Below are positions 15,648-19,807 of a stretch of 19,807 bases of DNA, in pieces. Source of the DNA: Oscillospiraceae bacterium. Lineage in GTDB: Bacteria > Bacillota > Clostridia > Oscillospirales > Oscillospiraceae. The stretch is taken from contig JAIRRO010000051.1 in assembly GCA_031255955.1 (NCBI GenBank), forward strand, positions 1 through 19,807. The letters are read 5' to 3'. The notes below the pieces were generated by a model that had not been told where the DNA came from, made no database searches, and saw only the letters and a program-made list of their open reading frames with translations. The translations under genes were made by a program, and so were the position numbers. Position 1 is the first letter of the stretch; each line of letters begins with the position of its first letter.

Positions 15648-17030
15648 TTGAATAAGAGAAAATACGGACTGGATTTAACACAGGGGCGCATCAGCGCGCT
15701 GCTGCCGCGTTTCGCGTGGCCGTTTATCGCGTCGGGGATTATGTCGGCGCTGTATGGCGCGGTGGATTTATTCGTCATCGGATATTTCACGCCGGAGGAG
15801 ATAATCTCCGGTGTTTCCACAGGCACGCAGGTGCTGATGATTGTCTATACATTTACAATAGCGCTCGGCACGGGCGGCACCGTTTTGGTCGGGCGACGAA
15901 TGGGGGAGCGCGACGACGCCGGCTGCGCGCGCGCCGCGGGGACATTTATGACGGTGGGGCTGATTGCCGCCGCCGCGATTACGGCGGCTATTGCCCTGAC
16001 CGCCTCGCCGATGCTGACGCTTTTGAGAACACCGGAATTAGCGCGTCCGTCCGCGATGAATTATGTGCTGTTTGCGGCAATCGGAATTCCGTTCAACTTC
16101 GGCTACAGCGTTATCAGCGCCATCGCGCGCGGATTGGGCAACGCCAAGGTACCCAGCATCGTCGGCGGGCTTGGCGCGGCAGCGAATATTGTGCTGGATT
16201 TTCTGTTTGTCGGGGCGTTCGGCTGGGCGGAGATGGGCGTCGCGCTGGCGACAAGCCTGTCGCAGCTGTTGACATTCGTCGTCATCGGCGCGTGGCTGTT
16301 AAAAAGAAAATTTCCGTTCCCGTTTGCCAAGCGCGATTTCAAGCCGCACGCGCCGTCGGCAGCAAGCATTTTTAAGGTCGGCATACCGCTGTGGATGCAA
16401 GAAATTCTTGTACATATCTCGTTTATGATAATAACGGGTATCGTCAACGATATGGGCGTGGTGGAGAGCGCCGCCGTCGGACTGATAGCAAAGGTGTTCA
16501 GCCTTGTCGGGCTGTTCCCGATGGCGATCAGCAACGCCGTGGCGGCGATTGCGGCGCAAAATTTGGGCGCGATGCGGCGCGACCGCGCGATTGCCGCTAC
16601 GCGCTGGGGGATATTCTATTCGCTTGTGATAGAGCTGATTGCGCTTATTGCGTGTCAGGCTGCGCCGGACGCCATTATGGCGCTGTTCGCAAACGGCAAG
16701 CCGGAGGTCATCGCGGGCGCCGCCGCGCACCTGCGCTCGTTTTCGATCGATCTGCTGCTGATATCCTTCGTGTTTAATCTAAACGCCTACCTCAGCAGCT
16801 GCGGAAAATCGAATATCGCTATGCTGCACAGTATGGTTTCGACATTTGCCGTGCGCGTACCGCTATCGCTGCTGTTTGCGGGGGTGGCGGGGACAATGAG
16901 CTTCAGGCTGTTTATGCTCGGCTTCGCCGCGCCGATAGCATCCCTGCCGTCAATCGCCATCTGCATTATCTACATCGCCGTGTTTGACAAGAAACGCGCG
17001 GCGACGGAAAAAGAACCGGCGCGGAGCTGA
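15648..17030 (+). CDS. MATE-family efflux transporter
   Basis: The 460-residue product is very hydrophobic, with about twelve predicted membrane spans in two homologous halves. The start NKRKYGLDLTQG, then ALYGAVDLFVIGYF (about 33-46), is typical of clostridial MATE proteins. These export drugs or metabolites against Na+ or H+; the substrate cannot be inferred. The start is taken as TTG at 15648-15650, which has GAGGG 8 bases upstream and gives the usual family N-terminus. An in-frame TTG at 15600 lies inside the glycosyltransferase gene without a ribosome site. The gene ends 3 bases before the rsmA start. Confidence 0.93.
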   Translation: MNKRKYGLDLTQGRISALLPRFAWPFIASGIMSALYGAVDLFVIGYFTPEEIISGVSTGTQVLMIVYTFTIALGTGGTVLVGRRMGERDDAGCARAAGTFMTVGLIAAAAITAAIALTASPMLTLLRTPELARPSAMNYVLFAAIGIPFNFGYSVISAIARGLGNAKVPSIVGGLGAAANIVLDFLFVGAFGWAEMGVALATSLSQLLTFVVIGAWLLKRKFPFPFAKRDFKPHAPSAASIFKVGIPLWMQEILVHISFMIITGIVNDMGVVESAAVGLIAKVFSLVGLFPMAISNAVAAIAAQNLGAMRRDRAIAATRWGIFYSLVIELIALIACQAAPDAIMALFANGKPEVIAGAAAHLRSFSIDLLLISFVFNLNAYLSSCGKSNIAMLHSMVSTFAVRVPLSLLFAGVAGTMSFRLFMLGFAAPIASLPSIAICIIYIAVFDKKRAATEKEPARS

Positions 17031-17033
17031 AAT

Positions 17034-17936
17034 TTGCGAAGGGGAAGCGCCGGAGATATGAAAAACAAAACGAAAAACAGGAAATACGCCACGACGGACG
17101 AGGCGGAAAAAATAAAAGCGCTGCTTGCGCGGCACAAATTCCGCTTTTCAAAATCAATGGGGCAAAATTTTCTCATCAACCCCGAAATTCCGGAGCGCAT
17201 AGCGGACTCCGCCCGCCTTGCGCGCGATACGCACGTGCTTGAAATAGGACCCGGCATCGGCGCGCTGACAGCGGAGCTGTGCCGCCGCGCGGGCTTCGTC
17301 ACAGCGGTGGAGCTGGACACGGCGCTGCTTCCGATTCTTGAGGAAACACTGCAAAAATGCGAAAATTATGAGATAGTTCGCGGAGACGCGATGAAGCTCG
17401 GTATTCGCGAGCTGATGACGCGCCGGGGCGAAACGCGCCTTGCCGCGTGTTCAAATTTGCCGTATAACATCACAGCGCCCGCCATAGCCGCGATGCTTGA
17501 AGCGGGCGTGTTTGAGAGCATTACGATAATGGTGCAGCGCGAGGCGGCGCGGCGCGTCTGCGCCCTGCCGGGTACGCCGGACTATGGGGCGTTTACCGTG
17601 TTTATCAATTATCACGCCGACGCGGAGGCGCTGTTCGATGTTCCGCCGGAGAGCTTTATGCCAGCGCCCAAGGTCACATCCTCTGTCGTGCGTTTAACGC
17701 CGCACGCGCCGCCGCCGGAGATTGAGGACGCCGATTTCTTTTTCCGCGTTGTGCGGGCTGCCTTCGCGCAGCGACGTAAAACGCTGGTGAACGCGCTTGT
17801 CTCCGGCGGCTTCGGACTCCCCAAGGACGCGGCGGCGGATATGCTGACCGCCGAGGGGATAGATGTGCTTGCCCGCGGAGAAACGCTCGGCATCCCGGAA
17901 TTTGCCGCGCTCGCACGCCGAATAGCGGATTTTTAA
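17034..17936 (+). CDS. rsmA: 16S rRNA dimethyladenosine transferase
   Basis: RsmA (KsgA) dimethylates two adjacent adenines near the 3' end of 16S rRNA using S-adenosylmethionine, a late quality check of small-subunit assembly. The 300-residue product has SMGQNFL (41-47), the SAM-binding EIGPGIGALT (70-79), the acidic AVELD, the catalytic NLPY (141-144) and the C-terminal helical domain with AFAQRRKTLVNAL. Two starts are possible: TTG at 17034 with GGAG 7 bases upstream, and ATG at 17058 whose GGAG is too close. I use the TTG. The last ten codons, from 17906 on, are part of the 94-bp block repeated at 18580; that copy would also end in a stop but with Tyr instead of Phe as the last residue. 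Confidence 0.96.
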   Translation: MRRGSAGDMKNKTKNRKYATTDEAEKIKALLARHKFRFSKSMGQNFLINPEIPERIADSARLARDTHVLEIGPGIGALTAELCRRAGFVTAVELDTALLPILEETLQKCENYEIVRGDAMKLGIRELMTRRGETRLAACSNLPYNITAPAIAAMLEAGVFESITIMVQREAARRVCALPGTPDYGAFTVFINYHADAEALFDVPPESFMPAPKVTSSVVRLTPHAPPPEIEDADFFFRVVRAAFAQRRKTLVNALVSGGFGLPKDAAADMLTAEGIDVLARGETLGIPEFAALARRIADF

Positions 17937-17999
17937 GCGGCGGCTTGCCGGGTGGGAACAAAAACAAGGCGGGAGACGTTTCCGTCTCCCGCTTGGTGC
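17906..17999 (+). repeat. 94-bp direct repeat, copy 1 (rsmA end plus terminator)
   Basis: Contains the last codons of rsmA and the hairpin at 17969-17992. It matches 18580-18673 at 91 of 94 positions with no gaps; differences are T/A, G/A and T/A. The sequence diverges abruptly on both sides. Because the coding sequence of rsmA runs into it, this is presumably the ancestral position. It could mark the ends of an inserted segment or a segmental duplication. Confidence 0.95.
17957..17994 (-). terminator. Intrinsic terminator of the 5S-like RNA (copy 1)
   Basis: A perfect 10-bp stem (17969-17978 with 17983-17992) and a 4-base loop. On the minus strand it is followed by TTGTTTTTGT, a proper T tract. 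On the plus strand the tract after the hairpin is weak, so it serves mainly the minus-strand RNA but could also slow rsmA transcripts. Confidence 0.88.
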
Positions 18000-18093
18000 T
18001 TGGCGGGCGTGGCGTTCTCCCGCATCTCTCGGGTTTCCCCTGTCAGTACCATCGGCGTGTGGCTGCCACGAAATTGACCACCTCAAACACCAA
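17998..18093 (-). ncRNA. 5S rRNA-like short RNA lacking the middle arm
   Basis: Reading the minus strand from 18093, the RNA opens with TTGGTGTTTG, like a 5S rRNA 5' end, and closes with CCCGCCAAGC, like a 5S 3' end. The two ends pair (UUGGUG with CGCCAA, then further pairs). The 3' half contains CGCCGATGGTACTG, a GGGGAAACCC hairpin and GCGGGAGA, the 5S helix IV/V and loop E region. The conserved middle (CCGAACACGGAAGTTAAG and its arm) is absent; a short GTGG/CCAC hairpin stands instead. The core is 96 bases, against 115-120 in normal 5S. It has a near-consensus promoter and a strong terminator, giving a transcript of about 147 bases. It could be a 5S-derived regulatory or decoy RNA, a decayed 5S gene, or a very aberrant 5S rRNA. 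Confidence 0.6.
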
Positions 18094-18109
18094 TCCTTGT
18101 TATATGTTG

Positions 18110-18138
18110 ATTATACCATAGCTATTCGCGCTTGTAAA
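18110..18138 (-). promoter_or_regulatory. Strong promoter of the 5S-like RNA
   Basis: TTTACA (18133-18138), 17-base spacer, TATAAT (18110-18115) on the minus strand: 5 of 6 and 6 of 6 to the sigma-A consensus. The -35 lies inside the last codons of the nuclease gene. Transcription should begin near 18103. Confidence 0.8.
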
Positions 18139-18496
18139 GTATTTTTTTTGCGCGTAAATATCTGAGATAGCGCTTTTCCTCAATCTTCATAAATGTAATC
18201 ACGGAATTACTGAAGCCAACATCATCTGCACTTGATTTCAAGCGTAATATCAACTGGAATCGCCCATCGTCAGAGGAAAACTTTTTTAGCAATACAAGGC
18301 TGTTCGGCTTGTTCGCTTCAAGTATGTAATCCGGGGTGCTCAAGATTTCTGGAATGTGCGCTGCGTATCGCTCGTAATCCCGCGGGTGTCGTTCCTTTAT
18401 ATGTTCAATCTGTTTTTCGGTCAATATTACCTCATCCGTTAAAACAGTCATAATTTCTTTAAATAATTTCGTGTTGATTCTCCCGACAAAAAACAA
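18122..18496 (-). CDS. Small PBECR-like nuclease-fold protein
   Basis: The product (124 residues from TTG 18494-18496) resembles the PBECR family, members of the BECR nuclease fold that includes RelE- and colicin E5/D-type RNases. Recognisable elements are VGRINTKLF near the start, then TDEVILTEKQIEHIKERHP (with His32 and ERH at 35-37), TPDYILE, LILRLK, NSVITFMKI and a basic ending ILYKRE. It has no membrane span. The activity is presumed RNA cleavage but untested. Start choice is uncertain: the frame is open from GTG 18580, but a promoter at 18522-18550 lies inside that extension; ATG 18449-18451 is the shortest option. The gene is visibly richer in A and T than its neighbours and sits between two copies of a 94-bp repeat, both suggesting transfer. 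No antitoxin gene is adjacent. Confidence 0.65.
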   Translation of the reverse strand: MFFVGRINTKLFKEIMTVLTDEVILTEKQIEHIKERHPRDYERYAAHIPEILSTPDYILEANKPNSLVLLKKFSSDDGRFQLILRLKSSADDVGFSNSVITFMKIEEKRYLRYLRAKKILYKRE

Positions 18497-18521
18497 CCTG
18501 TAAACACCACCGTTCGAGACT

Positions 18522-18550
18522 ATTCTACCATCACCGACTGATATCGTCAA
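18522..18550 (-). promoter_or_regulatory. Promoter of the PBECR-like gene
   Basis: TTGACG (18545-18550), 17-base spacer, TAGAAT (18522-18527) on the minus strand, each 5 of 6. The predicted start near 18515 is about 19 bases before the TTG start, which speaks against translation from the GTG at 18580. Confidence 0.65.
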
Positions 18551-18579
18551 GCTCGGATGAAAGTTCTCCGTCCCAAACA

Positions 18580-18673
18580 CGCGCTCGCACGCCGAATAGC
18601 GGATTATTAAGCGGCAGCTTGCCGGGAGGGAACAAAAACAAGGCGGGAGACGTTTCCGTCTCCCGCTTGGTGC
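18580..18673 (+). repeat. 94-bp direct repeat, copy 2
   Basis: A second copy of the rsmA end and terminator, exactly 674 bp after copy 1 with three substitutions. Here no rsmA coding sequence leads into it, so the codons are a detached fragment. It begins at the far edge of the nuclease cassette. Confidence 0.95.
18631..18668 (-). terminator. Intrinsic terminator of the SDR gene (copy 2)
   Basis: The same 10-bp stem, 4-base loop and T tract as copy 1, oriented to stop minus-strand transcription about 40 bases after the dehydrogenase stop codon. It also insulates the nuclease promoter from read-through. Confidence 0.88.
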
Positions 18674-18707
18674 GCATTATGTAAAAATAAAATTCTCTTA
18701 ATTCGGT

Positions 18708-19733
18708 TTATTTATACTTTTTATTATCGGCGACCCAATCGATGTCCCCGCTTGCCATGCCGAAGCCGCCGGTGTCGAGGTTGAAGGACGGCGGGGGTGC
18801 TTCCTGACCCTCCACGGGGGGCGGTCCGCCCATCATTGATGTACCCTCGCGCTCCATCATAATTTCGAAATCAAGCTTGCTCTTGGGGAGCGTCTGACGG
18901 TAATCCGCGAGCTGCTGACCGCCGAGCGTGGTGTAATCGATCCAGCGCTGAATTTCGCTGCGCACCATATTTTCGGCGTGCTTGTACGGCAGGCAGAGGA
19001 ATTGCTCGTTTTCAACGGCTTCCTTCAGCCACTCGGCGAGAACGCGCGGATCCATACCGTTCTTGTGGATAGAGGCGAGGAAGTTATAGCCCTTTTCCGT
19101 GACGGCATAGCCGGAGGAGCCGCCCGCTTCCTTGTGCTTTAACGCCGCTTCCCAGATGTTGCTGTTGATGTTTGCCGGGCACAGCGCGGTGACGCCGATG
19201 TTGTACGGCTTCAGGGCGATCCAATAGCTCTCCAGCAGAGAGAGTACCGCGCGCTTGGCAGCGGTGTACGGAGCTGTGGTTGCGCCTGCGACAAACGCGC
19301 CGTAAGAGACCGTGGAGGCGATGTGACGCTGTCCGCCGGCTTTAATCATCCTCGGCACGAATGTCACAAGACCGTTGACCACGCCGCCGAGACATACGCC
19401 CATAATCCAGTCGTAATCCTCATACGTTGTAGCCTCAGCAGGACCAAAGGCATTGACGCCCGCCGTTAAGACAAGAAGATCGGGGACGCCGAATTTCTTT
19501 TCTGTTTCGGCAGCGGCTGCCGCCCACTGGTCGCGGTCGCGAACGTCGAGCTTCAGCGTGTGCGCCGGAGCGCCCTTGCCGTCAAAATACGCCTGAGCCT
19601 CTGCAAGACGCGCGTCGTTCACATCGGCGATGACAACCTTCATACCCGCCTCTGAGAAAATTTGCGCCTGACCAAAGCCCGCGCCGGACGCTCCGCCCGT
19701 GATGAAAGCGACTTTACCCTCAAAATTTTTCAT
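18708..19733 (-). CDS. SDR-family NAD(P)-dependent oxidoreductase with C-terminal extension
   Basis: A classical short-chain dehydrogenase with a Rossmann fold. TGGASGAGFG (12-21) binds the dinucleotide, Asp37 in VVIADVND suggests NAD(H) preference, LDVRD follows, and the catalytic Ser143, Tyr156 and Lys160 (YTAAK) are present, then CPANINSN. The usual NAG motif reads TAGVN (90-94), so the structural Asn is altered. The protein has 341 residues; the extra C-terminal part includes a Met/Gly/Pro-rich segment (about 290-320). The substrate is unknown. The ATG has AAGGAG 7 bases upstream. It has its own strong promoter at 19772-19800 and the repeat-copy terminator behind it, so it is probably transcribed alone. 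Confidence 0.92.
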   Translation of the reverse strand: MKNFEGKVAFITGGASGAGFGQAQIFSEAGMKVVIADVNDARLAEAQAYFDGKGAPAHTLKLDVRDRDQWAAAAAETEKKFGVPDLLVLTAGVNAFGPAEATTYEDYDWIMGVCLGGVVNGLVTFVPRMIKAGGQRHIASTVSYGAFVAGATTAPYTAAKRAVLSLLESYWIALKPYNIGVTALCPANINSNIWEAALKHKEAGGSSGYAVTEKGYNFLASIHKNGMDPRVLAEWLKEAVENEQFLCLPYKHAENMVRSEIQRWIDYTTLGGQQLADYRQTLPKSKLDFEIMMEREGTSMMGGPPPVEGQEAPPPSFNLDTGGFGMASGDIDWVADNKKYK

Positions 19734-19771
19734 AGTACCACTCCTTAAAAATATTTTTTTGAGTTTTTATA

Positions 19772-19800
19772 AGAATACCGCAATCCGCGGGTGTTGTCAA
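19772..19800 (-). promoter_or_regulatory. SDR gene promoter
   Basis: TTGACA (19795-19800, perfect), 17-base spacer, TATTCT (19772-19777, 4 of 6) on the minus strand, about 38 bases before the ATG. Confidence 0.7.
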
Positions 19801-19807
19801 CAGAAAT

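Noticed and set aside
18497..18580. N-terminal extension of the PBECR-like protein from GTG 18580
   Set aside because: A good promoter lies inside it, it starts at the repeat boundary, and it has no family resemblance; kept only as an alternative start.
17906..18673. CRISPR array
   Set aside because: Only two copies of a 94-bp block 674 bp apart, with a gene between them.
211..19733. Functional pairing of the MoaF-like gene with the SDR gene
   Set aside because: They lie at opposite ends of the window with many unrelated genes between; nothing in the sequence links them.

Overview
The window looks like chromosome of an anaerobic, Gram-positive-type Firmicute, most likely a moderately GC-rich clostridial (Oscillospirales-like) gut bacterium. 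This is inferred from family composition and synteny: acetate kinase, TmcAL, an alr–mazF pair preceded by a GerS-like lipoprotein as in spore-forming clostridia, an xpaC–telA operon, sigma-A type promoters, GGAGG ribosome sites and frequent TTG/GTG starts. No species can be named from the sequence alone.

Layout. (1) 1-210: no gene; a 9-bp repeat array arranged as an inverted repeat. (2) 211-2016 (-): a 601-residue protein that appears to be two MoaF-type calycin modules in tandem, with its own strong promoter. (3) 2115-5821 (-): a four-gene envelope operon, xpaC-like, telA-like, a LemA-like membrane protein and a TPM-domain protein with a glycine-rich tail, read from a promoter at 5868-5896. 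(4) 5934-13217 (-): a housekeeping run of ackA, a zinc-ribbon membrane protein, guaA, a bifunctional NAD(P)HX repair enzyme, a GerS-like lipoprotein, alr and mazF. The usual mazE antitoxin gene is missing, and mazF has a possible promoter of its own. (5) 13424-17936 (+): tmcAL, diverging from ackA, then a probable operon of a GT2 glycosyltransferase, a MATE transporter and rsmA. (6) 17906-18673: the most unusual part. A 94-bp block holding the last codons of rsmA and a strong hairpin terminator occurs twice (91/94 identical), 674 bp apart. Between the copies sit an AT-richer gene for a small PBECR-like nuclease and, behind its own near-consensus promoter, a short RNA whose 3' half matches 5S rRNA but which lacks the conserved 5S middle arm. 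(7) 18708-19733 (-): a short-chain dehydrogenase with a perfect -35 promoter element.

How the genes work together. AckA makes or uses acetate, and the divergent TmcAL consumes acetate and ATP to acetylate the elongator tRNA-Met anticodon. NnrE/NnrD repairs hydrated NAD(P)H; alanine racemase and the GerS-like lipoprotein point to wall or spore-cortex biology. XpaC, TelA, LemA-like and TPM proteins are commonly grouped in membrane-stress operons.

The best candidate for something undescribed is the promoter–nuclease–promoter–5S-like RNA–terminator cassette between the duplicated rsmA ends. It resembles a small mobile toxin or toxin–antitoxin unit whose RNA partner is derived from, or mimics, 5S rRNA. 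That function is inference; the repeat, promoters, terminator and RNA resemblance are visible in the sequence.
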